This document shows positions 32,786 through 40,692 of a DNA stretch of 45,429 nt, in pieces (position 1 is the stretch's first letter; every line of letters begins with the position of its first letter). The notes beneath the pieces were generated by a model. The model was not told where the DNA came from. It searched no databases and was given only the letters and a program-made list of their open reading frames with translations. This DNA is from Peptococcaceae bacterium (GTDB lineage Bacteria; Bacillota; Desulfitobacteriia; Desulfitobacteriales; Syntrophobotulaceae): the NCBI GenBank assembly GCA_009783315.1, contig WRHI01000009.1:1-45429 (forward strand). The letters are read 5' to 3'. Made by a program: the position numbers and the translations under genes.

Positions 32786-34918
32786 TCAACTGTCAACGGC
32801 CGGCCGCCGATTATCTTGCCGACTTATCAACTGCGTTTCACATCGTCCATTGTCAGGGATCATCACAGCTGCTTCCGTTGTCAACCGCCCAATAATATAC
32901 TCTCCGGCAGCCCGGTCGCTGACACCGATATTGAAAATATTGTTCTCCAGAACCTGCGTTATTTTCACCTTGTAGGCTTCCCGCTCACCCAGCAATCTTG
33001 CAATCACTTCGGGCAATCGCTGCAAATCTTCCACATCCACAGCGACGCCGATCTCGCTGCGCAGAGAAAGATCCAGCGGCTCCAAAGGAATCTTCTTGTA
33101 CTCCGGGTTCATAACCTTCATGGGCGTGTTGATGAAGAGTGAAGGCTTCTTAGTGGCGTAGGAAAACTCCTGGGCGATGGAAGACCAGTCAGTGATCACC
33201 ACATCGGCGGTATAAACCGACTCATTGGAAGCAAAATCGGTCTCAATGACCAGGCCCTCCCTTTGCCGATCACCGTATCGGGCTGCTATGGCCTGCATTT
33301 TGCCCGGAAACCGCTTGACAAACTCCGGATGGGGACGCAAGACAATCTCGTATCCCAAACCCAAAAGCGGCTCCAGGGTTTCATTCAGGCAGAACTCCAT
33401 CAGGTTGTCCTTCTGCCAGGAAGGGGCGATCAGAATCTTGCTGACTTCATTATCCTTGGTGGGCAGTGCCGCGACACTTGTCAGAAGCTTGTCCAGCAGT
33501 CCGTATCCGGTTTCCACCAGCTTCTTTGCCGGCAGCTTATAGACTTCTTCCATGGCGCGGATCTCCTCAATATGATTGGGCCCGTAGCAGAAGATGGTGT
33601 CATAATGATCCAGCGCTCCCTCCCGCAGCATCATATGGAAGCTGGTCATGCCGTGATCCAGATAGATGTATTCCGCGTCTTTGCGTATCAGGGAACGCTT
33701 AATATGGTACTGCTGCAGATCGGGCATGGTCATAATCACCATATCGGCGTCCATCCGCATCATAAAAGGGATCAGCCCGTTGCCGGCCACATAATAGGCA
33801 GCGAAGCGGGGGTGCTCGATAGCAAAAACCTGATCCCGGATATCGCTGGTGACGTAGTGAACCGTTATCTCCGAATGAGCCAGCACATAATCAATAATCG
33901 CGCTGAAATATTTATAGAACCCGCTGCTTTCTGAGTAGAAAACCAGGTGTTTGTTGGCGGCGGCGTAGAAACGGGCCACATCTTTTTTCTCCCGGGCTCT
34001 GGCTTCGGCCTTGTCCAATTTCCGCGCCTTCTTCTCCTCCTTGGATAAAGGAACGCGTCTGTGGGAGCGGTTTTCCATATCGATATATTTTTTCGGATCA
34101 TACAACCCATTGCATAGGAACAGAACCGCAATGGTCAGCAGGTTGCTGGCGACCCAAAACACCCCGATGCCCACCGGCACCACAAAGGCAAAATAGCCGG
34201 AAAAGGCCACCAGAAAAACAGTCATGCCCCATTTGCCGACGGGGCCTTGTTCCTGCTGCAGCACATAGAAGCGGTTTTGCAGCACGCACATCAACAAAGC
34301 GCTAAGGGCGGAAGCCACAGGAACCAGAAGCAACAGCGAAGTGAAATCCGGAAAAGCGGACAGGTTCATGCCTAAGAAGTCCATTTTGAAATCAACGATC
34401 CTGGCAATCACGCCATTGTCCGCCAAAGACGCGAAGGCTGACGGATCGGCCTGAACGAACTCCATAACTTTGAGCTGGGCGCCGTAGCCCAGAGGCGCGC
34501 CCCCGTTTAATTCCACGGCTTTTCCGGTCAGAATCCCGATGGTTGAGCTATCAAGGCGCAACAAATGACGCAAAGGGTTATACATGACATTGATGACGCC
34601 CAGGATAATGGGAATCTGAATGAGCAGTGGCAGCATGCCGATGAAGGTATTATACTTTTCCCGCTTATAGAGTTTCTTCAGCTCTTGACCATACAGTTTG
34701 GGGTTGTCGGCGTACCGACCCTTGAGATCCTCCAGCTGGGGAAACAGTTTGACCATTTTGATGGCGTTAATCTGAGACGCTATGGAAACGGGGAAAGTTA
34801 GGGCTTTGATCAGCAACGTAAACAAAAGGATCGCCATACCGTAATTCCCCAAGATTTCGTAACATAGATAAAAAAGCCAGCCCAGTGGTGTCCCCAAGAT
34901 ATTGTTAATGAACGACAT
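32786..34918 (-). CDS. YidC/Oxa1 insertase fused to CDP-glycerol glycerophosphotransferase
   Basis: The 710-residue protein has two parts. Residues 1-280 are a YidC/Oxa1 membrane insertase, with five membrane segments and the family's helical hairpin, as in FPQLEDLKGRYADN and LYKREKYN followed by GMLPLLIQIPI. After a charged linker (residues 280-318), residues 318-690 are a TagF/TagB-like CDP-glycerol glycerophosphotransferase, with YIYLDHGMTSFH near 420, LIAPSWQKDN near 500, LRPHPEF near 528 and ITDWSSIAQEF near 576. The second half normally adds polyol phosphate on the cytoplasmic side. Joining it to an insertase is unusual. It has its own strong promoter and starts the operon with a small membrane protein and a sulfatase-like enzyme. 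Confidence 0.88.
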   Translation of the reverse strand: MSFINNILGTPLGWLFYLCYEILGNYGMAILLFTLLIKALTFPVSIASQINAIKMVKLFPQLEDLKGRYADNPKLYGQELKKLYKREKYNTFIGMLPLLIQIPIILGVINVMYNPLRHLLRLDSSTIGILTGKAVELNGGAPLGYGAQLKVMEFVQADPSAFASLADNGVIARIVDFKMDFLGMNLSAFPDFTSLLLLVPVASALSALLMCVLQNRFYVLQQEQGPVGKWGMTVFLVAFSGYFAFVVPVGIGVFWVASNLLTIAVLFLCNGLYDPKKYIDMENRSHRRVPLSKEEKKARKLDKAEARAREKKDVARFYAAANKHLVFYSESSGFYKYFSAIIDYVLAHSEITVHYVTSDIRDQVFAIEHPRFAAYYVAGNGLIPFMMRMDADMVIMTMPDLQQYHIKRSLIRKDAEYIYLDHGMTSFHMMLREGALDHYDTIFCYGPNHIEEIRAMEEVYKLPAKKLVETGYGLLDKLLTSVAALPTKDNEVSKILIAPSWQKDNLMEFCLNETLEPLLGLGYEIVLRPHPEFVKRFPGKMQAIAARYGDRQREGLVIETDFASNESVYTADVVITDWSSIAQEFSYATKKPSLFINTPMKVMNPEYKKIPLEPLDLSLRSEIGVAVDVEDLQRLPEVIARLLGEREAYKVKITQVLENNIFNIGVSDRAAGEYIIGRLTTEAAVMIPDNGRCETQLISRQDNRRPAVDS

Positions 34919-34965
34919 TTATGTATCCCTCGATCCTCTTGGCTTTTCAATTTCGCTTTACATAA

Positions 34966-34994
34966 ATTTTACGTTATCCGCGCCGGAGAGTCAA
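34966..34994 (-). promoter_or_regulatory. Promoter of the YidC-fusion operon
   Basis: On the minus strand TTGACT (34989-34994) and TAAAAT (34966-34971) are separated by 17 bp. It lies 48 bases before the start codon. Confidence 0.65.
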
Positions 34995-35034
34995 GGGTTA
35001 AGACGTCTATGGGACATATTACTCGGAATTCGAA

Positions 35035-35433
35035 TCAGTCATATCTCTTCATAACCGGCATATCCGGCGCATCCGGCCCCCAGGCTCCATAGTGTGAATG
35101 ATAAGCATGATACGAGTCATGGGGATACATGTAAGACCCTTTCTGCCGGTCATAATGATAATATGGATGTCCGTGTTTATGGTGGCTTTGGCCTTGATAT
35201 CCTTGATGACCATGATCGTCATAATCACGACCTCTAGGATCATGGTATTGATAGCCATAGCGGCCCTGATAATCATAGCGCCCATAACCATGGGGGCAAT
35301 AGTGGCAGCGATTATCATAGCCGCCATACCCACGGGATTTGTAGCGGTCATGGTAACCCATCCGCTCCCTATCATAATTATCCTGAAGATGGTTTCGATA
35401 TCCGTTATGGTCTCCGCCGTCTTGCCTATCCAT
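35035..35433 (-). CDS. His/Tyr/Gly-rich protein
   Basis: The 132-residue protein is unusually rich in histidine, tyrosine, glycine, aspartate and arginine, with repeats such as RGYGGYD, GRYDYQGRYGYQYHD and HHKHGHPYYHYD. It has one CHYC pair and no membrane helix or signal peptide. Similar compositions occur in spore-coat (CotH/CotG-like), metal-binding and phase-separating proteins; none is shown here. The start at 35433 is well supported by GAGGAGAAAG. A longer frame (from 35541) has no binding site. It has a candidate promoter of its own, close to the large hairpin. Confidence 0.65.
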   Translation of the reverse strand: MDRQDGGDHNGYRNHLQDNYDRERMGYHDRYKSRGYGGYDNRCHYCPHGYGRYDYQGRYGYQYHDPRGRDYDDHGHQGYQGQSHHKHGHPYYHYDRQKGSYMYPHDSYHAYHSHYGAWGPDAPDMPVMKRYD

Positions 35434-35472
35434 TTTTCTTTCTCCTCTCAACCAATTAATTGATGCTGGTAT

Positions 35473-35502
35473 AGAATATGTGCAGCCAATAAAATTTGAC
35501 AA
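35473..35502 (-). promoter_or_regulatory. Promoter of the His/Tyr/Gly-rich gene
   Basis: On the minus strand TTGTCA (35497-35502) and TATTCT (35473-35478) are separated by 18 bp, about 40 bases before the start codon. Confidence 0.5.
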
Positions 35503-35571
35503 TAGGCGAACCGTCAGCGATTCCTTCGAGTATGGACGCATCCTACGCGCGTCTTGAACAGTCGTTACAGA

Positions 35572-35804
35572 TCAAATCGATCAGACCCCAGCCGGAGGGG
35601 TAGGAGGGGGCGGTGGGGCACAGGGCGGAGCCTTTTCGAAAGTGGCGGCAGCGGGTCTTAGGCCTTGGAGCGGAAAAAAGCGCAGGCTGCCTTATTTGCG
35701 CTTTTCGCGTAAAGGCCTTAGACCCCGCGTCGCCACGAAGAACGGCTCCGCCCTGTGCCCCACCGCCCCCTCCTGCCCCTCCGGCTGGGGTCTGATCGAT
35801 TTGA
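35572..35804. repeat. 233-bp near-perfect inverted repeat (giant hairpin)
   Basis: Arms at 35572-35632 and 35744-35804 are inverted repeats of 61 bp with a single mismatch at 35601. Inside, 35633-35672 and 35704-35743 pair imperfectly, and a 9-bp stem (AAAAGCGCA/TGCGCTTTT) closes the centre at 35676-35705. The left arm has several G-runs (GGAGGGG, GGAGGGGG, GGTGGGG), so it could also form a G-quadruplex. It lies in the 515-bp gap between two divergent genes and between their promoters. Open frames read across it are not believed. Confidence 0.85.
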
Positions 35805-35849
35805 CCTGTAACGAACAGCCCCTTCGAATAACATCCAACTCAAAAAACT

Positions 35850-35878
35850 ATGACGAACAACAAAAGATTTGCTATAAT
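35850..35878 (+). promoter_or_regulatory. Promoter of the Ser/Thr kinase gene
   Basis: ATGACG (35850-35855) and TATAAT (35873-35878) are separated by 17 bp, with the gene starting about 70 bases beyond. Confidence 0.5.
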
Positions 35879-35948
35879 ATTGTCAGGTTTCAACACAAAT
35901 GACAGCATAAAACCTGAATAACGAATAAAGATCTAAACATAGAAAAAG

Positions 35949-38780
35949 GTGATCACAATAACCGACATCAAACGTTACGAACCCCTCTGGGACTCCTGGT
36001 ACATCGAAGACCTTATCGGCGAAGGCTCCTTTGGCAAAGTCTACAGAATCCGCCAACAAGAATTCGGCGCAACCTATTATTCAGCAGTCAAAATCATCTC
36101 CATTCCCCAAGACAACACCGAAATACAACGCATGAAGCTTGAAGGTCTTGACGACGCTTCCATACGCAGCTTCTTCTACCAACATGCCCAGAACATCGTA
36201 TCTGAAATCAACCTGATGCGCGAATTCCGCGGCAACAGCAATATTGTCAGCTACGAAGACCACAAAATCATCGAAAACCTTGATTTCTCCATGCCCCTCG
36301 AATCTCGAACCTCGAACCTGGACCCCTCCCTCTGGGATATCCTGATCCGCATGGAGCTTCTCAAGAGCCTCCCCTCCCTGGCAGCCGAGAAACCCCTCCC
36401 CACAGCAGAGATACTCAAGCTAGGCATCCACATATGCCGGGCCTTGGAGCTATGTGCGCGAAAAAACATTATACACCGAGACATTAAGCCGGAAAACATC
36501 TTCATCTCCCCACACGGCGAATACAAGCTGGGCGACTTCGGCGTCGCCCGGCATTTAGAACACACCATGTCCGGCCTATCCAGAAAAGGAACCTATATGA
36601 CCATGGCGCCCGAAGTCTTCAAAGGCGAAAAATACAGCGCCAGCGTAGACACCTACTCCCTGGGCATCGTTATATACACCCTGCTCAACCAGAACCGCGC
36701 CCCCTTTCTGCCGGCTCATCCGCAGCCAATTATGCCCCAAGACCGTGAAAACGCGCTGCAGAAGCGCATGAACGGCGACCCCCTGCCCGAACTCCAAACC
36801 GAGGGATATCAACTGGGCATCAGCCCCGAGCTCAATGCCTTTTTACACAAAGCCTGCGCCTATGACCGCGAAAACCGTTATGCCCATCCCACGGACATGC
36901 GTAAAACACTGGAAGCCATAGGGGCAGGCAACGGATGCGAGCCAGAATCAGGACCCCTCTCGGGGCCCGAACCCCTGTCGCTTGACAGCACCGACATCAC
37001 CCCCACACCCGCCCCTGGATCGGACGGTCAAACTCTGCATCTCCTTTCTCCAGAAACGAACCAATCCGTATATGACTGCGCCGAAACAACCGGTTATAAC
37101 GCCTCCACGCAATCTGATCCCTCCACATGGCCGGAACTTGTAAACAACGCGCACCCTGCCGCCCCTGCCCACCCTCCCGACCTCCCCACCAAACCCCACC
37201 CCGTCCCAGTCAAACCGTCCAAGGGCAAACGCCGCCTCCCCATCGCCATAGCCATCGCGGCTATTATCCTGACGCTGGCAGGCGCCACAATTCTTATATT
37301 CTATCTTGCTGCCAAGGTTCAAGATCCCACAAACCACGGCATCAGCATTAACGGGCAAGTCACCTTCATCCTCGCCAGCAAAGAAGACGCCCAATCCGTC
37401 CTTGACAATCTGGCCGCCTACTACATTCAGCTCATCAACGCCGACGCGAACGCTACAACCGTCACATATGAAGAAAAGGTCGAAATCGTCAAGACCGACC
37501 CCGAAATGCATCGTCAAGACAATCAAATGCACCAAGACGACCCCTTGCGCCAGGACAGTCCACCCCAAACCATTCTGATCATGAACACGCAAGACGCCTT
37601 GCAAGCCTTAATTGAGGGGAAAACCCAAACCGAGAACGGCGAAACCACGACGCAACCCTACCTCCATGTGATTCTGGAATGGATCGGTGAAGTCACAGAA
37701 GACATTGATTACAAAACCGAAACAAAGAAGGACGATACCGTTATTCTGCACACCACGGAAATACAACAAGAAGGAGAAAAAGGAACCAAACTCATATCTT
37801 ATAAATATATCGCCAGAAACAGCGTCATCATCGAAAATACCCTTCTCGAAGAACGCATCGCCAAAGAACCTGTCGATGAAATCATCCTTGAAGGAACGAA
37901 GCCGATTGAAATTGTTTTAGACAACCAGAACATAACCAGTTCTGACTTGACCGCCATGGTTCAAAACGGGAAAATCCCGAGAGATGTCACAACCCTTAGC
38001 TTGAAGGGCAATCAAATTGCCGATCTCTCACCGTTACGATCTCTAACGGGACTCACAATCCTCCACATAGACGACAACAACATAAGCAGCCTGGAACCTT
38101 TGCAATCAATGACTGAATTAACAACGCTTACCGCGGGCAACAACAACATTAGTGATCTAACCCCTCTAAAAACCCTGACAAAGTTATCCGACTTATACCT
38201 AACTTACAACAAAATAACCAATCTGGCCCCTCTGCAGCCGCTGAAAGAATTGACAATACTGCATGTCCACGACCAGAAAAACAGCTACAAAATAAGCGAC
38301 ATTACCCCGTTGGCCTCTCTGACAAATCTAACAATACTAGGCCTGTATCATAACAACATTTCTGATCTTACGCCTTTAGCATCGTTAACAAAGCTGACCG
38401 TCTTGTCTCTGGCCGACAACAATATCAGCGATCTGTCAGCCCTGCGCTCCTTAAAGAACTTACAGACCCTTTATTTATTTTATAATCAGATATCGGACTT
38501 CAGCGCGCTGAATGAATTAAAAGGCTTGAAAATGGTCAGCATTTGGGGGAATCCAAACGCGGACCTCCCCAAAGCAGCCTCAGACCTGAGATCAGCCTTA
38601 GGAGCAACTGTGACATTATACATGAAAAACCTCCGGGATGGTAACAGACAGAACCCCTCAACAAACAACCTCTCCTCCACGAACCTGTACCACCCTCTCC
38701 CCCTCCCAAAAAAACGTATACCCCGGAAACCGTCTCCCCAAAATCTCCGCAATTCTCTGATTGGACGCGCCATCACTTGA
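35949..38780 (+). CDS. Transmembrane Ser/Thr protein kinase with extracellular leucine-rich repeats
   Basis: The 943-residue protein has a kinase domain (residues 18-325) with the full set of motifs: GEGSFGKVY, lysine at 48 in SAVKI, HRDIKPEN near 177, DFGVAR near 196 and APEVF. A Pro-rich linker, a membrane helix (residues 430-455) and an outer part follow. Residues 680-870 hold about eight leucine-rich repeats of about 22 residues (NNISDLTPL type), as in internalins. Such kinases usually have PASTA sensors; LRRs are uncommon. The GTG start is doubtful: the only good binding site (AAAGG) overlaps it. The last 40 residues are antisense to the next gene and unlikely to be functional. Confidence 0.85.
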   Translation: MITITDIKRYEPLWDSWYIEDLIGEGSFGKVYRIRQQEFGATYYSAVKIISIPQDNTEIQRMKLEGLDDASIRSFFYQHAQNIVSEINLMREFRGNSNIVSYEDHKIIENLDFSMPLESRTSNLDPSLWDILIRMELLKSLPSLAAEKPLPTAEILKLGIHICRALELCARKNIIHRDIKPENIFISPHGEYKLGDFGVARHLEHTMSGLSRKGTYMTMAPEVFKGEKYSASVDTYSLGIVIYTLLNQNRAPFLPAHPQPIMPQDRENALQKRMNGDPLPELQTEGYQLGISPELNAFLHKACAYDRENRYAHPTDMRKTLEAIGAGNGCEPESGPLSGPEPLSLDSTDITPTPAPGSDGQTLHLLSPETNQSVYDCAETTGYNASTQSDPSTWPELVNNAHPAAPAHPPDLPTKPHPVPVKPSKGKRRLPIAIAIAAIILTLAGATILIFYLAAKVQDPTNHGISINGQVTFILASKEDAQSVLDNLAAYYIQLINADANATTVTYEEKVEIVKTDPEMHRQDNQMHQDDPLRQDSPPQTILIMNTQDALQALIEGKTQTENGETTTQPYLHVILEWIGEVTEDIDYKTETKKDDTVILHTTEIQQEGEKGTKLISYKYIARNSVIIENTLLEERIAKEPVDEIILEGTKPIEIVLDNQNITSSDLTAMVQNGKIPRDVTTLSLKGNQIADLSPLRSLTGLTILHIDDNNISSLEPLQSMTELTTLTAGNNNISDLTPLKTLTKLSDLYLTYNKITNLAPLQPLKELTILHVHDQKNSYKISDITPLASLTNLTILGLYHNNISDLTPLASLTKLTVLSLADNNISDLSALRSLKNLQTLYLFYNQISDFSALNELKGLKMVSIWGNPNADLPKAASDLRSALGATVTLYMKNLRDGNRQNPSTNNLSSTNLYHPLPLPKKRIPRKPSPQNLRNSLIGRAIT

Positions 38781-39164
38781 AAACAAGCTCACCATAACAT
38801 CATAAGCCGAATCAAGATGCAGATTCTGCAAATGAAGTAGCCGCCGCTCCAAATCCCCAATATCTCCAACACCCTGCTCCGTCATACACACCTCCCACTC
38901 CAAGACCAAAGGGCTCTGACCCTGCCGAAACTGCTCCAGATCCAGCACAAGCAGATCTCCCCTCACAGATCCACCCTCCCCGTGCCCGCTCCCGGCCTTT
39001 GTCATCACCGGCGTCAAGGGGCTATAGCGGTTCTTCCACTTTTTCAGCCAAAACCACAAAAAAACCCCCGCCAGCGCAACAGCCAAACACAGGAACGCCA
39101 AACCCCGGTCAGCCTCAAACCAAAGCACCACATACCGCCAAAGGTTATGTAACCAATCAAACAT
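38658..39164 (-). CDS. Membrane-anchored protein of unknown function
   Basis: The 168-residue protein has one or two membrane segments near residues 10-45 (GLAFLCLAVALAGVFLWFWL), a short linker, and a soluble C-terminal domain with LVLEWEVCMTEQG and IAEILGRRFPGYTFFWEGE. I recognise no family. Its 3' end overlaps the end of the convergent kinase gene by 123 bases. GGGGGGAT precedes the start at 39164. The gap to the upstream ligase-like gene is 12 bp, so the two are cotranscribed. Confidence 0.65.
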   Translation of the reverse strand: MFDWLHNLWRYVVLWFEADRGLAFLCLAVALAGVFLWFWLKKWKNRYSPLTPVMTKAGSGHGEGGSVRGDLLVLDLEQFRQGQSPLVLEWEVCMTEQGVGDIGDLERRLLHLQNLHLDSAYDVMVSLFSSDGASNQRIAEILGRRFPGYTFFWEGERVVQVRGGEVVC

Positions 39165-39176
39165 ACGCCATCCCCC

Positions 39177-40583
39177 CTACTCTCTTATATGATATTCACG
39201 AGAACAGGAAAAGGACGCCACACCCGCCAAAATCCAGAACAAAAAACCCACGCACCCAAAGGCCAGATCAGCGTCTATTAAACTATGGGCCACCAAAAAA
39301 ACCAAGGCCAAAACAACAGACACTTGACCATTGGCTCTTGCCGATTGCCTCAACCCAACCATTCCCCACAACACAACCAGCACCACCCCCATACCCCCCT
39401 GATTCAAAAGAACGCTTAACAAAGAAGAGTGTGGGTCCGAACTATAGTAAGCCGTGTCATACACCAACGGATAGGCGTGCCAGCCGCCGGCCGCCGGCCA
39501 GAAAGAATTCAACGCGGCCAACTGCAAAGCGTCCCCCGCGTAACACCATCTTGCCGCCAGACTGGTATTATCCCAGACCAACAGACGCGTCCAACCCTCC
39601 CCGGCACCCCAAGCCCCGGTGCCTCTGAACACCTCTAAAACAACCCCCGGCACAACCCCCAACAGAACCCCAGCCACAACCCCTCCCAGAGCGCAAATCA
39701 ACAGGTGCCGCTTCCCCGGAATCACTCCCACCAAGCACACCCACAAAAGGAAAACCACACCCCAACAAATAAACACGCCACGGGATCCACTGGCCCAAAC
39801 CCCCGCAAAAAGAAAAGCGAAAACAAGAAGCAGGAAACATCCAACCTTCCAGCTCCCACCACTCACCTCCCAACTCTCACCCGCCTCCCTCTCCCCGCCT
39901 GCCTCCAGCCTCCCATCGCTCCCTTCCCTCTTTCCTCCCGCCTCCAGCATCCCATCTCTCCCCTCCCACTTCCCTCCCGCCTCCCATTTCTCTCCGCCCC
40001 AGTTCAAAGCCAGAAAGAACAAGCCACCTGCCATCGCTCCCGCCACATTCGGATAGCCAATCCACGAGCCAAGCCGGCTTACCTCTGTAACCGCCTGGGG
40101 CCAAAACCTGTCAAGTCCCGGCATGAAACCACTCACAACAAACAAAACCCCCCAAACCAACAACCATCTACGCAGCCGGGGCCATTGCCCCCGCCGCGTC
40201 AATTCCCGGCTCCACCAAAAAACACAAGCATAAAGCAGCCAACGCCAACCCTCAAACCAGGCCAAATAACCTATCACCGGTCGCAACAACCCCATCAGCG
40301 ACAGCAAAATCATCCCCAAAAAAGGCAGCATCCACAACGTATCCGCGATTCCCCGGCTATTTCCCCGCAAACCACGAACACCAACCACCGAACCATGCCT
40401 CACCGCCCCCATCGTCCCCATCGCCCTCACCGTCCACACCGCCCCCACCGTCCCCACCAAAACCCCCGCCCCAATCACCAGCCACTCACGCAAAAAAAAC
40501 ATGCCATGGCACACCATAGACATGCCCACCAGAACCCCGAGGAAATCCGCGCTGTTGCGCCAAGAAGCATTGTGTCCGGCCAT
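39177..40583 (-). CDS. O-antigen ligase/polymerase-like membrane protein with low-complexity inserts
   Basis: The 468-residue protein has about ten membrane helices and the outer loop of the ligase family, with SWIGYPNVAGAMAG in the middle and DTAYYSSDPHSSLLSVLLNQGG late, as in Wzy/WaaL-like enzymes. Two stretches are repeated: about residues 52-78 (Val-Gly-Thr/Ala triplets) and about residues 190-240 (13-residue units rich in Glu and Gly). They may be loop expansions. The start at 40583 has GAGAGG upstream. It faces a divergent GT4 gene, which suggests both act on a polysaccharide. It is strongly GC-rich compared with the main locus. Confidence 0.75.
   Translation of the reverse strand: MAGHNASWRNSADFLGVLVGMSMVCHGMFFLREWLVIGAGVLVGTVGAVWTVRAMGTMGAVRHGSVVGVRGLRGNSRGIADTLWMLPFLGMILLSLMGLLRPVIGYLAWFEGWRWLLYACVFWWSRELTRRGQWPRLRRWLLVWGVLFVVSGFMPGLDRFWPQAVTEVSRLGSWIGYPNVAGAMAGGLFFLALNWGGEKWEAGGKWEGRDGMLEAGGKREGSDGRLEAGGEREAGESWEVSGGSWKVGCFLLLVFAFLFAGVWASGSRGVFICWGVVFLLWVCLVGVIPGKRHLLICALGGVVAGVLLGVVPGVVLEVFRGTGAWGAGEGWTRLLVWDNTSLAARWCYAGDALQLAALNSFWPAAGGWHAYPLVYDTAYYSSDPHSSLLSVLLNQGGMGVVLVVLWGMVGLRQSARANGQVSVVLALVFLVAHSLIDADLAFGCVGFLFWILAGVASFSCSREYHIRE
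39860..40003 (-). repeat. 39-bp imperfect tandem repeats inside the ligase-like gene
   Basis: On the minus strand units of 39 bases recur in frame, encoding EAGGKWEGRDGML, EAGGKREGSDGRL and then a diverged EAGGEREAGESWEV. The DNA is almost free of C on the coding strand (GGGAGG-rich). Confidence 0.65.
40396..40476 (-). repeat. 9-bp tandem repeats inside the ligase-like gene
   Basis: About eight units of GTGGGGACG/GCG type code for Val-Gly-Thr/Ala triplets (VGTVGAVWTVRAMGTMGAV) in the second membrane segment. In-frame length change is possible. Confidence 0.55.
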
Positions 40584-40617
40584 GACCTGTCCTCTCAAAA
40601 AATAGCAAACACTCACC

Positions 40618-40646
40618 TTGCATCTTCAGCACGCATTCTTTAATAT
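40618..40646 (+). promoter_or_regulatory. Promoter of the GT4 gene
   Basis: TTGCAT (40618-40623) and TAATAT (40641-40646) are separated by 17 bp in the 109-bp gap between two divergent genes. Confidence 0.45.
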
Positions 40647-40692
40647 ATGTATAGGATCTCCTCAAACATGACGCCGGAAATGGACAAAGACA

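Noticed and set aside
33263-33934. A 223-codon plus-strand frame antisense to the glycerophosphotransferase domain
   Set aside because: The minus strand carries complete TagF-like motifs here; the plus frame has no recognisable domain.
35098-35463. A very hydrophobic plus-strand frame antisense to the His/Tyr/Gly-rich gene
   Set aside because: Antisense of His/Tyr/Asp codons gives Met/Ile/Val codons, so the hydrophobicity is an artefact. The minus-strand gene has the good ribosome binding site and promoter.
35613-35902. Plus-strand frames inside and after the giant hairpin
   Set aside because: They are produced by the GC-rich inverted arms. The protein would be Pro/Ala-rich low complexity with no ribosome binding site.
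39705-40643. A 312-codon plus-strand frame antisense to the ligase-like gene
   Set aside because: It is Pro/Arg/His-rich because the other strand is C-poor and repeat-rich. No start signal, and it conflicts with clear membrane-protein coding on the minus strand.
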